From Nocardia salmonicida NBRC 13393 (GTDB lineage Bacteria > Actinomycetota > Actinomycetes > Mycobacteriales > Mycobacteriaceae), in NCBI RefSeq assembly GCF_001613085.1, contig NZ_BDBR01000018.1, positions 1 to 64,000 on the forward strand: a stretch of 64,000 nt of DNA, written 5' to 3'. Under the pieces are notes generated by a model that was given only the letters and a program-made list of their open reading frames with translations, searched no databases and was not told where the DNA came from. The translations under genes were made by a program, and so were the position numbers. Below, one piece after another: positions 24,808 to 32,995 of this stretch (position 1 is the stretch's first letter; the number at the start of each line of letters is the position of its first letter).

Positions 24808-27165
24808 ATGCACGACATCGGTGAGGTGTTCGCCGGGTTCACCATCGAGGCGATGTTGGGCCAGGGCGGCATGGGCACGGTGTATCTGGCCCGGCATCCG
24901 CGCCTGGATCGGCTGACCGCGCTCAAGCTGCTCAACCGGGATCTGTTCGCCGACGAACGAGTTCGCGCGCGGTTCGAACGGGAGGCCGACCTCGCCGCCC
25001 AGCTCGACCATCCCGGCATCGTCACGGTCTACGACCGGGGGACCGAGGGCGAACAACTCTGGATCAGCATGCAGTACGTCGACGGGATCGACGCCGCGAC
25101 CGTCGACCCGATGGCGTTGCCGCCCGAACGGGCCGTGCAGATCATCGAGGGGGTCGCCGACGCGCTGGATTACGCGCACGGCAGGGGAGTGCTGCACCGC
25201 GATGTGAAGCCCGCCAACATCCTGCTGGCCCGCTCCACCAGTGGCCAGGGCGAACGCGTCTTCCTCACCGATTTCGGCATCGCCCGCCTGCGCGCCGACT
25301 CCACCCACCTCACTCAGCAGGGAATGTTCACCGCGACACTGGCGTACGCGTCGCCGGAACAGATGACCGGCGCCGACCTCGACCACCGCTCCGACCAGTA
25401 CTCGCTCGCGTGTTCGCTGTACTGGTTGTTCACCGGGTCGGCGCCCTTCGACTCCGCCGACCCGAACGAGATCATCCGCGGAACCCTCTACGCCGCGCCG
25501 CCGCCCCTCGCGCTGCGCCGTGCGGGTCTACCGCCGATCATGGACGCCGTTCTCGCCGCCGCGATGGCGAAACATCCTGCGGCACGATTCGATTCCTGCG
25601 CGTCGTTCGCCAAGGCGGCCCGCCAAGCGCTGACTTCCACGACGCCACCGGTCCTGCCGCGCCCACCCGCCAACCCTGCGCCCGGCTATTACCCACCGGT
25701 TCCACAGCAGGCGCCTGTCGCGCCTTTCGCCCAGCCCGGCATGGCGCAGCCCGGCTACCAAGCCCCGCCGATGCCGCCTGCGCCACAACCTCATTGGCAA
25801 CCGCCCTCCCGGCCGTTCGGGGCCGTCCCCCCGGTCGTCCAGCGCCCGGCCGCGCCCAGCCCCGCGGTGCCGCCTGGAGAGGTGCCTCCGGTGGTCCAGC
25901 GTGCGGTGGCGGGTCCCGTTGCCGCACAGTCTGCCCCGGTGGCCGCCGAAGCGACTCCGGTCCCGGGGCAAGATTCCGGAATATCTTCCAGCCCGGTGTC
26001 TCTCGATAAGCGGCCCGCCATGGCGGCTCGATCGGATAGCGGGGAGTCGTCCGCTGACGAGATATCAGCTACCGCGGCAACCGATGTGGTGTCGATGCGC
26101 GATACGGGCGAGTTGGACGCGGCGAACGCGGCGGCCCTGACCGAGGTGACGTCGATCGTCGGGGCGTCGAACGCGGCCTCAGCGGGGCCCGCGGCGCCGG
26201 ACGCGGCGTCAGGGCAGTCCAGCGGCAGTGCACCGCAGGGCAATCCGGGTCAGCCGGGCGGTGCAGGACGGCCAGGTAGTGCCGCTCAGCTGGGTGGCGC
26301 GGGTCAGCCAAGCGGTGCAGGGCAGTCGGGTGGTGCGGGCCCGCAGGGTGATGTGGGTCGGCCGGTTGCGGCGGGGCAATCCGGCGGGGCGGTTGTGCCG
26401 GGGGGCCCGGGTCCGCAGCCGGGTGTGGCGCGACCCGGTCAGCGAGGGCCTTGGATGGTGCCGCATCGGGGGTATTGGCCGGTGCCTCGGCGGGTGTCGG
26501 GGATACAGCGGTTCGGGTGGGTGTTGTTGGTGGCGCTGGTACTGGTGCTGGTGGCGTTGGTCGTCGCGCTGGTTGTGGTGGTGTTGCCGGGGGGCGACGA
26601 CGATCTCGACGCGGAGGGTGGCGCGAACGGGCCGTCGAATTCGGTCGCGGAGGTCGCGGATTCGTTCGCGGAGAGCCGACGGGTCTTTCCGACTCTGGTT
26701 CCGCAGGGGGAGATGAGCGACGGTGTGGGGTATCGGGGGGCACGGTGTGTGGGGGTGCGCAGTGTCAGTGAACTGGCGTGGAAAGAGCCTGCGCTGCAAT
26801 GGACTCCGATCACGACCGGGTGGCAGTGCGAGCGCGCCGACAATCAGGTGGGTGCGGTGAGCTACCTGGTGCTGGAGTACGCGAACACGAGCCAGGCGCG
26901 GTCGGTGTTGGAGGCGCTGCCCTCGACGGTTCGCTACGCGGGGGACAAGGACGGCGTGCCGTTCTCGTTGCAGCGGTGGGTGGTTCAGGATCCGGCGAGC
27001 ACCCGCACGCAGACCGCGCATCAGGTGCTGAGCTTCCCCGACGACTCGGTCCGCGCGAATTACCTCGTCGTGGTGAGTCGCCGGGGCAGCAGCGGCATCG
27101 GCGGAGCCCCGCGCCCCTCCGCGCAGGACGAGGTCGTCGCGTGGTGGGAAGAAGTGCCCCTCTGA
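24808..27165 (+). CDS. Membrane Ser/Thr protein kinase (PknB/PknH type)
   Basis: A 785-residue kinase starting at ATG 24808 behind GGAAGGGGG. The kinase domain is about residues 10-270: Gly-rich loop GQGGMGTVY, Lys40, HRDVKPANIL with catalytic Asp132, DFG at 155-157 and the TTATLAYASPEQ-like activation end (FTATLAYASPEQM). A Pro/Ala-rich linker from about 280 to 560 contains degenerate repeats of the type GxGQxGGAGQ. One transmembrane helix (VLLVALVLVLVALVVALVVV) lies near 570-595, followed by an outer domain of about 190 residues with two cysteines (RCVG, QCER), reminiscent of PknH sensor domains. The signal is unknown. Confidence 0.92.
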   Translation: MHDIGEVFAGFTIEAMLGQGGMGTVYLARHPRLDRLTALKLLNRDLFADERVRARFEREADLAAQLDHPGIVTVYDRGTEGEQLWISMQYVDGIDAATVDPMALPPERAVQIIEGVADALDYAHGRGVLHRDVKPANILLARSTSGQGERVFLTDFGIARLRADSTHLTQQGMFTATLAYASPEQMTGADLDHRSDQYSLACSLYWLFTGSAPFDSADPNEIIRGTLYAAPPPLALRRAGLPPIMDAVLAAAMAKHPAARFDSCASFAKAARQALTSTTPPVLPRPPANPAPGYYPPVPQQAPVAPFAQPGMAQPGYQAPPMPPAPQPHWQPPSRPFGAVPPVVQRPAAPSPAVPPGEVPPVVQRAVAGPVAAQSAPVAAEATPVPGQDSGISSSPVSLDKRPAMAARSDSGESSADEISATAATDVVSMRDTGELDAANAAALTEVTSIVGASNAASAGPAAPDAASGQSSGSAPQGNPGQPGGAGRPGSAAQLGGAGQPSGAGQSGGAGPQGDVGRPVAAGQSGGAVVPGGPGPQPGVARPGQRGPWMVPHRGYWPVPRRVSGIQRFGWVLLVALVLVLVALVVALVVVVLPGGDDDLDAEGGANGPSNSVAEVADSFAESRRVFPTLVPQGEMSDGVGYRGARCVGVRSVSELAWKEPALQWTPITTGWQCERADNQVGAVSYLVLEYANTSQARSVLEALPSTVRYAGDKDGVPFSLQRWVVQDPASTRTQTAHQVLSFPDDSVRANYLVVVSRRGSSGIGGAPRPSAQDEVVAWWEEVPL

Positions 27166-27225
27166 GCTACCGCGCCGGTCGCCGCGGGCGCCGGGCAGAC
27201 CCGCCCGACGCCGCAGCGATCTACT

Positions 27226-29718
27226 TCAGTCGACGGCCAGGGCGGCCACGATCGGCATCCTGGCCGCGCGCAAGGCAGGCGGGATCGATCCCAGCAGTGC
27301 CAGCACCAGCGCGACCGCACCGTAGACCGCGATCAGCGGGCTCGGGCGGTAGACGATGTCGATGGTCATCGCGTGGCCGATCGCCACGGTGGCCAGATAC
27401 TGCACCGCGATGCCGACGACGAGACCGATTGCCGCGCCGATGAATCCGATGCCTGCGGCTTCGGCCAGCACCGAGCGCAGCAGGAACTTGCGGTTGGTGC
27501 CCATGGCCCGCAGCACCCCCAACTCTCGACGTCGCTCCAGCACCGACAGCATCAGGGTGTTCAGCAACGCCACTGTCGCCACCAGCACGACGATCCACAG
27601 GATCATGTTGCTCATCGCCGCACCCTGCTGGACGCTCGACGAGATCGCGTCGACCATGTCCGCGCCGGTGTCGACATGGATTTCCTGGGGCACCATCGCG
27701 CGGACCGCGGCGTGCACCGTGTCGGGGTCGGCGCCGGGCGCGTAGTGGATCGACAGGATCGTCTCGCCGGGCCGCTGGTACCACTCCCGCATCTGGTCGA
27801 GGTTCATCATCACCACGCCGGAGACCGCGGTGAAATACGGAATCACCTGCAGCACCGACGTTTTACGCTCGCCGGAAGGAGTGGGCATGGTGATCTCGTC
27901 GCCGACGGCGAGTGAGAGCGAGCGTGCCACGTCACGGGTGATGACAACGCCTTCGCGCCGCTCCATCCGATCGATCACCGCCCGGTCCACCGCGCCGAGG
28001 CGAGTGTCGGCCGTGCTCGGCGGATAACCCTGCAGCATCACCCGACCGCTGCCGATGGTCGCGAAGGCCATCTGGGCGGGGCTCACCCGCTCGACACCGG
28101 GCACAGCCGCCACCCGGTCGGCCAAACCGTCGGGCAGCACGGGGCCGGTCGGGAACTGTTCGACGGGGCTCGGGCTCACGTAGAGGTCGGTGTCGCCGAG
28201 ACTTTGGAACGAATCGGTCGCCGACTTCACCATGTTGCCCGACGCTCCACCGAGCGCGACCACCGCCGCGACCCCGATCATCACCGTCATCGCGGTCGCC
28301 CACACGCGGCGGGGCGCGCGTTCCAGCGTTGTCGCCCCGAGCGCGCCCGGCGCACCGAACCAGCGGGCGATCGCCGCGGACCCGCGCACGATCGGCCCCG
28401 TCGCGGCGAAACATAGAAACACCGTCGCGGTGAACGACATCGTGATCGCGGCCAGTGAGAGCCGCCCGAGATCGAGGAACGCGACGACAATCGCCCCGGC
28501 GCCGAGGAGCAGCCCGGTGGCCAGCCCTACCCAGCGCAGCGTCGCACCGGTGGCGGCGGCATCGCTGGCCTCGACGGGGGCCAGTGCCTCGACCGGGGCC
28601 ACCTTGTACACCTGCCTGGCCGCGATCGACGCCGCCAGTACCGTCGCCACCACGCACGCAGCGATCGCCACGGGTATCGCGTAATTCGGCACCTGGAATT
28701 CGGTGCGCGCCTCGACCGATTGGACGATCGCGGCGGGCAGCCTGCCGATCGCGAACCGGCCCATCAGCGCACCGATCCCGGCGCCGATCGCCCCACCGAT
28801 CAGCCCGAGCAGCGCCGCTTCGACGAGCAGATCGCGCACCATCGGCGCACGCTTGCCGCCGATCGCGCGCAGCAGCGACAGCGTCGGCCTGCGTTGCGCC
28901 ACCGCCATACTCATCGCGTTGTAGATCAGGAAGGCCGACACGATCAGTGCCGCCGCCGAGGACATCAGCGTGGAATACCGCATGATCTGGATCGCGCCAC
29001 CGGCCTGCGCGGTGCGCAGGCTCGGCTCGGCCACCACGGCACGCCCGTCCACCGCTTCGGTGAGCGCGGTGCGCAGGGCCTCCACGTCGGTGCCGGGCCG
29101 CACGACGATCTGGACCGAATCGAGCTTGCCGACCCGGTCGGTGAGGATCTGGATCAGCGGCAGCGGCCCGGCCACCACGTGACCGCTGTTGAGCCGGTCG
29201 GTCGCCTCGGAGTCCAGGACGGCGGCCACCTTGGCCGTGCCTGCCCCGATCCGCACCGGGTCACCCTCGCGCAGGCCCATGGCCGCGCCGACCAGCACGC
29301 CGCGCTCTGTGCTGAGCAGCTTGGTGGTGTACTGCGACATCGGCCCGGCCAGATCGCTGCCGAGCGCGCCCATCGTCTGATCGGCCCCGATCAGCAGGGC
29401 CCGATCGGGCCCGGCGCCCAGCGTCCCGCGCAGCATCGGCACCGCTGTCGCCACCCCGGGCGTCGCCGCGATCCGGGGGAGCAGGGACTGTTCGAATCCC
29501 GCGTCGGTGATGCCGGTGACCTCGAGCTCGGCGGTGCCCGCCAGGCCCTTGGTGAGTTTGTCGACCGATCCGGTGACCGAGCCGGAAATGCTCAGCACCG
29601 CCACGATCAACGCCGCCGATACCCCCATCACCGCCCCGGACATGAGGGTGCGGCCGGGATGGCGGATCAGTTCACCGAAGTTGAACAGCCGCAGCCGATC
29701 CCATGCTGCGCCGATCAC
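27226..29718 (-). CDS. ABC transporter permease, FtsX/MacB type with two permease domains
   Basis: An 830-residue permease starting at GTG 29718, which overlaps the ATPase stop (GTGA). After an N-terminal RHPGRTLMSGAVMGVSAALI helix come a periplasmic domain, three helices (about 255-400), another helix near 420-480, a second soluble domain and three final helices (NMILWIVVLVATVALLNTLM onward). This is the duplicated FtsX layout of lipoprotein or antimicrobial-efflux exporters. With the ATPase it forms a complete exporter; the substrate is unknown. Confidence 0.9.
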   Translation of the reverse strand: MIGAAWDRLRLFNFGELIRHPGRTLMSGAVMGVSAALIVAVLSISGSVTGSVDKLTKGLAGTAELEVTGITDAGFEQSLLPRIAATPGVATAVPMLRGTLGAGPDRALLIGADQTMGALGSDLAGPMSQYTTKLLSTERGVLVGAAMGLREGDPVRIGAGTAKVAAVLDSEATDRLNSGHVVAGPLPLIQILTDRVGKLDSVQIVVRPGTDVEALRTALTEAVDGRAVVAEPSLRTAQAGGAIQIMRYSTLMSSAAALIVSAFLIYNAMSMAVAQRRPTLSLLRAIGGKRAPMVRDLLVEAALLGLIGGAIGAGIGALMGRFAIGRLPAAIVQSVEARTEFQVPNYAIPVAIAACVVATVLAASIAARQVYKVAPVEALAPVEASDAAATGATLRWVGLATGLLLGAGAIVVAFLDLGRLSLAAITMSFTATVFLCFAATGPIVRGSAAIARWFGAPGALGATTLERAPRRVWATAMTVMIGVAAVVALGGASGNMVKSATDSFQSLGDTDLYVSPSPVEQFPTGPVLPDGLADRVAAVPGVERVSPAQMAFATIGSGRVMLQGYPPSTADTRLGAVDRAVIDRMERREGVVITRDVARSLSLAVGDEITMPTPSGERKTSVLQVIPYFTAVSGVVMMNLDQMREWYQRPGETILSIHYAPGADPDTVHAAVRAMVPQEIHVDTGADMVDAISSSVQQGAAMSNMILWIVVLVATVALLNTLMLSVLERRRELGVLRAMGTNRKFLLRSVLAEAAGIGFIGAAIGLVVGIAVQYLATVAIGHAMTIDIVYRPSPLIAVYGAVALVLALLGSIPPALRAARMPIVAALAVD

Positions 29719-30437
29719 GCGTCGACCCGCGCGGAGGACAGCTCGTCGGCGCCGATCCGGCCGTCGCGCAACGTGATCACCCGGTCGCAATAGTCGATCG
29801 AACTCATGTCGTGGGTCACCATCACCACCGAATTGCCTTGCGCCGTGATGTCGCCGAGCAGGGCGAGGATCGCGGCGCCGGTCTTGGAGTCGAGGTTGCC
29901 GGTCGGCTCGTCGGCCAGAATCAGCGGCGGATCCATGATCAATGCCCGAGCCACCGCCACCCGCTGCATCTGCCCACCGGACAGTTCCCCCGGCCGATGC
30001 TGAGCCCGATCACCGAGGCCGACGAGGTCGAGGAGTTCCAGTGCGCGCGGCTTCGCCTTGCGTAATCCGGTGCCGTCCAACAACTTCGGGACGGCCACGT
30101 TCTCCCACGCCGACAGGGTCGGCAGCAGGTTGAAGAACTGGAAGACGAAGCCGACCTGTTCGAGCCGGAACGCGGCCTGCTTGTCCTCGTCGAGATCGCC
30201 GATCTCGGCGCCGCGGAAGCGGATCGAGCCCTCGTCGGGGCGGTCGAGCGCGCCGAGTAGGTGCAGCAGGGTGCTCTTACCGGAACCCGAAGGCCCGATG
30301 ATCGAGGTGAACTGGCCTGCTTCGATGCGCATGCTCACCTCGTCGAGCGCGCGTACCTCCTGATCGCCGACCCGGTACTGCTTGACCACCCGGGTCAACT
30401 CCAGCATCGGCTGCTGTGGCGATTCGATGTCGGGCAT
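29715..30437 (-). CDS. ABC transporter ATP-binding protein (MacB/LolD type)
   Basis: A 240-residue ATPase. Walker A is GPSGSGKSTLL, the Q loop FVFQFFNLLPTLSAWENV, the signature LSGGQMQRVAVARAL, Walker B LILADEPTGNLDSKTG and the switch His in MVTHD. The pattern is that of MacB/LolD subunits that power FtsX-like permeases without translocating through the membrane pore themselves. Its stop overlaps the permease start. A conserved small gene follows upstream on the same strand. Confidence 0.95.
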   Translation of the reverse strand: MPDIESPQQPMLELTRVVKQYRVGDQEVRALDEVSMRIEAGQFTSIIGPSGSGKSTLLHLLGALDRPDEGSIRFRGAEIGDLDEDKQAAFRLEQVGFVFQFFNLLPTLSAWENVAVPKLLDGTGLRKAKPRALELLDLVGLGDRAQHRPGELSGGQMQRVAVARALIMDPPLILADEPTGNLDSKTGAAILALLGDITAQGNSVVMVTHDMSSIDYCDRVITLRDGRIGADELSSARVDA

Positions 30438-30464
30438 ATCTTGTCCCCCAGGGAGTTTCGGATT

Positions 30465-30788
30465 TCAGCGTACGAGTGCGCGGTCGCGGGTAGTCTGCCC
30501 GATCGCCGTGCGTGCGTCGAGAAGCGCACGCAACGCCGGTTGTTCGGCGGCCAGCTCGAGATAGGCCTCCATCGGGGTGCGGCCGTCGATCTCGGCCAGT
30601 TCGAGCTTGACGCGCAGATGGTTGTCCCAGCGGTTGGCCAGGGCTTGCAGTAGTCCGTCGACGCCGCCGAAGAGTGTGTCCAGTTCGGCGATGTCGGCGA
30701 ACAGCGCCGGGTCGTTCGGGTCGATCGTGGCCCTGGCGAGCACGGTGTGCACGATCTCGGTGCGGTGGTGCAGATCGGTCCAGGTCAT
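30465..30788 (-). CDS. Hypothetical protein, helical
   Basis: A 107-residue soluble protein of unknown family, predominantly helical, starting at ATG 30788 with GGAAGG seven bases upstream. Features are an acidic middle (DPALFADIAELDTLFGGVDG) and WDNHLRVKLELAEID. It lies 27 bp upstream of the ABC ATPase gene on the same strand and is probably in the same operon. Confidence 0.65.
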   Translation of the reverse strand: MTWTDLHHRTEIVHTVLARATIDPNDPALFADIAELDTLFGGVDGLLQALANRWDNHLRVKLELAEIDGRTPMEAYLELAAEQPALRALLDARTAIGQTTRDRALVR

Positions 30789-30945
30789 GGGCTTCACCTT
30801 CCGTGAGCGGGTGAACCGAACGCTACGGGCGGTGAGAGGTCGAATCGTCGTGCCGGGGACCCGACTTCTTCTCCTACTGCGGTAGGAGATCGGTACCGTT
30901 CGCGGGACGATGTTACGCCCGGTCGGTGGCGACTAGCCTTAGATC

Positions 30946-32265
30946 ATGGATGTGAGCCACGCCATCCCCGCGAAGGCGCCGGGCCGTGCGAGCCTGCGGC
31001 AGCGGTTCGTGGCCAGGGCCGAGGCGTCACGTCTGTTCACCACGGTCCGCGAGCGCATCGAATCGTTGCCCTACGACTATCCGCCCGCGGTGATCGTCGG
31101 CGCCGACCTCGCACTGCTGGTGGTCACCGGCGCGGCGGTGATCCAGCGACATTCCTACTTCCCGAGCCCGCTGCCGTTGCTGGCGATGGCCGCCGCGTTC
31201 CTGCCGATCCCCCTGTTCGCGATCTTCGGCGTGAAACCGCACCCCTTCCTGTTGAAGTCGAGCGCGTTGCTGTCGTGCGGCTTGTTCCTCTTGCAGCCGG
31301 TCAACGCCGACTTCGCGCCGTTCGTGTTGGTGATCGTCGCCGGTGAGGTGGCCGCGGTCGCCTCCCGTGGGATGACGGTGGGGTTCACCCTGCTCGCGAT
31401 CCTCGAACTGGTCGCCTTCGACCTCGCCGGCCATGTGCAGTGGGGTGAGCCGGGGCAGCGGCTACAAGGGCTACCGATGTACGTCATCGGCATCCTGCTC
31501 GGCATGTTCGTCGGGGTGCTGCTGCAGTATCAGCGGCGGTTTCTGTACCAGGAACGGGAGAACCAAGCCATTCGCTCCGGCAAGGCCGCCGACGAGGAAC
31601 GGCGCAGGATCGCTCGCGAAGTCCACGATGTGATCGCGCATTCGCTCTCGATCACCCTGCTGCACCTGACCGCCGCCCGGCGCGCATTACAGACCGACGA
31701 CGACCCCACCGAGGCGGTGGAAGCGCTCGTGGAGGCCGAACGCCTCGGCCGCCAGGCGATGGCCGACATCCGGCGTACCGTCGGCATGCTCGACGCGGGC
31801 CCGGCGCAGATGGCCCCCGAGCCGGGCGTCGCCGATATCGACGAACTCGTCGGCGACTTCCGCCGCGCCGGGCTCACCGTCGACTACGCGCGCACCGGTG
31901 AGCTGGCCACCGTCACCGGCGCCATCGGCCACGCGCTCTACCGGATCGGCCAGGAATCGCTGGCCAACGTCACCAAACACGCGCCGGGCACCGCCGCCAC
32001 GGTCCGCCTCGAGGTCACCGCCGACGCGGCGGTGCTGGCCGTGTCGAATCCGCTTCCGCTCGGGCCCGCGCCGCGCCGCGACACCGGGATGGGACTGCGC
32101 GGCATGCGCAAACGCACCGAACTGCTCGGTGGGAAGATCACCGCGGGAAACGGCGACGACCGCTGGACGGTGCGAGTCGGCTTCCCGCTGCGATCGGGCG
32201 CGTGCACCGCCATCTCGACCATGCTGCCGGGCAAGCTCTGGAACAAACCCCAGGAGGACACGTGA
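30946..32265 (+). CDS. NarL/DesK-type sensor histidine kinase
   Basis: A 439-residue kinase. Several transmembrane helices span about residues 45-200 (VIVGADLALLVVTGAAVI, GLPMYVIGILLGMFVGVLLQ), then a short linker and a HisKA_3 helix with His227 in AREVHDVIAHSLSI. HATPase_c has the N box (IGQESLANVTKHAPG) and GMGLRGMRKR. It overlaps its response regulator (GTGA). It is divergent from the ABC exporter operon, whose control is a reasonable guess. Confidence 0.92.
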   Translation: MDVSHAIPAKAPGRASLRQRFVARAEASRLFTTVRERIESLPYDYPPAVIVGADLALLVVTGAAVIQRHSYFPSPLPLLAMAAAFLPIPLFAIFGVKPHPFLLKSSALLSCGLFLLQPVNADFAPFVLVIVAGEVAAVASRGMTVGFTLLAILELVAFDLAGHVQWGEPGQRLQGLPMYVIGILLGMFVGVLLQYQRRFLYQERENQAIRSGKAADEERRRIAREVHDVIAHSLSITLLHLTAARRALQTDDDPTEAVEALVEAERLGRQAMADIRRTVGMLDAGPAQMAPEPGVADIDELVGDFRRAGLTVDYARTGELATVTGAIGHALYRIGQESLANVTKHAPGTAATVRLEVTADAAVLAVSNPLPLGPAPRRDTGMGLRGMRKRTELLGGKITAGNGDDRWTVRVGFPLRSGACTAISTMLPGKLWNKPQEDT

Positions 32266-32951
32266 CGACCGCTTCGCCGATCGAGCAGTTGGTGACAGTG
32301 CTCGTGGTCGACGATCAGGAACTCGTGCGCGGCGGATTGCGCCGCATCCTGCGCCGCCGCGACGGTTTCACCATCAACGAGTGCGCCGACGGCGACGAGG
32401 TCGCTGCCGCCGTCGCCACCCAGCGGCCCGATGTGGTGCTGATGGATCTGCGCATGAAGCGGGTCGGCGGCATCGATGCGACCCGGTTGCTGCGCGCCCG
32501 TCCCGACGCTCCGCCGGTCCTCGTGCTCACCACCTTCGACGACGATCAGCTGCTCTCGGGTGCCTTGCGCGCGGGCGCCGCGGGATTCCTGCTCAAGGAC
32601 TCGCCCGCGGAGGATCTGATCCGCGCGGTCCGCACCGTGGCAGGCGGGGGCGCGTGGCTCGATCCCTCGGTGACCGGACGGGTGCTCACGGCCTACAGAA
32701 CAGTGAAACCGGTCGGTACCCGAACCGACCGCCGACTCGGCGAACTCACCGCCCGCGAGTACGAAGTGCTCGAATTGATCGCCTCGGGCCGGGTCAACAG
32801 CGAGATCGCCGCCGAACTCGGGATCTCGGAAGTCACCGTGAAAAGCCACGTCGGACACATATTCGGCAAGTTGGACCTACGTGACCGGGCCGCCGCGATC
32901 GTGTTCGCGTTTGACCACGGCGTAGTGACACCGGGAGAATCTTCCTACTGA
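32262..32951 (+). CDS. LuxR/NarL-family response regulator
   Basis: A 229-residue regulator starting at GTG 32262 behind AGGAGG, overlapping the kinase stop. Asp62 is the phospho-acceptor (VVLMDLRMKRVGGIDA); FLLKDSPAEDLIRAV carries the conserved Lys. The LuxR helix-turn-helix is LTAREYEVLELIASGRVNSE, then VTVKSHVGHIFGKLDLRDR. Forty-five bases downstream a Ser/Thr kinase gene begins on the same strand, possibly cotranscribed. Confidence 0.94.
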   Translation: MTTASPIEQLVTVLVVDDQELVRGGLRRILRRRDGFTINECADGDEVAAAVATQRPDVVLMDLRMKRVGGIDATRLLRARPDAPPVLVLTTFDDDQLLSGALRAGAAGFLLKDSPAEDLIRAVRTVAGGGAWLDPSVTGRVLTAYRTVKPVGTRTDRRLGELTAREYEVLELIASGRVNSEIAAELGISEVTVKSHVGHIFGKLDLRDRAAAIVFAFDHGVVTPGESSY

Positions 32952-32995
32952 GAAGCAGGCCCGGCGGACCTGCCAGAAGTGGGAGGCGGACGCTG

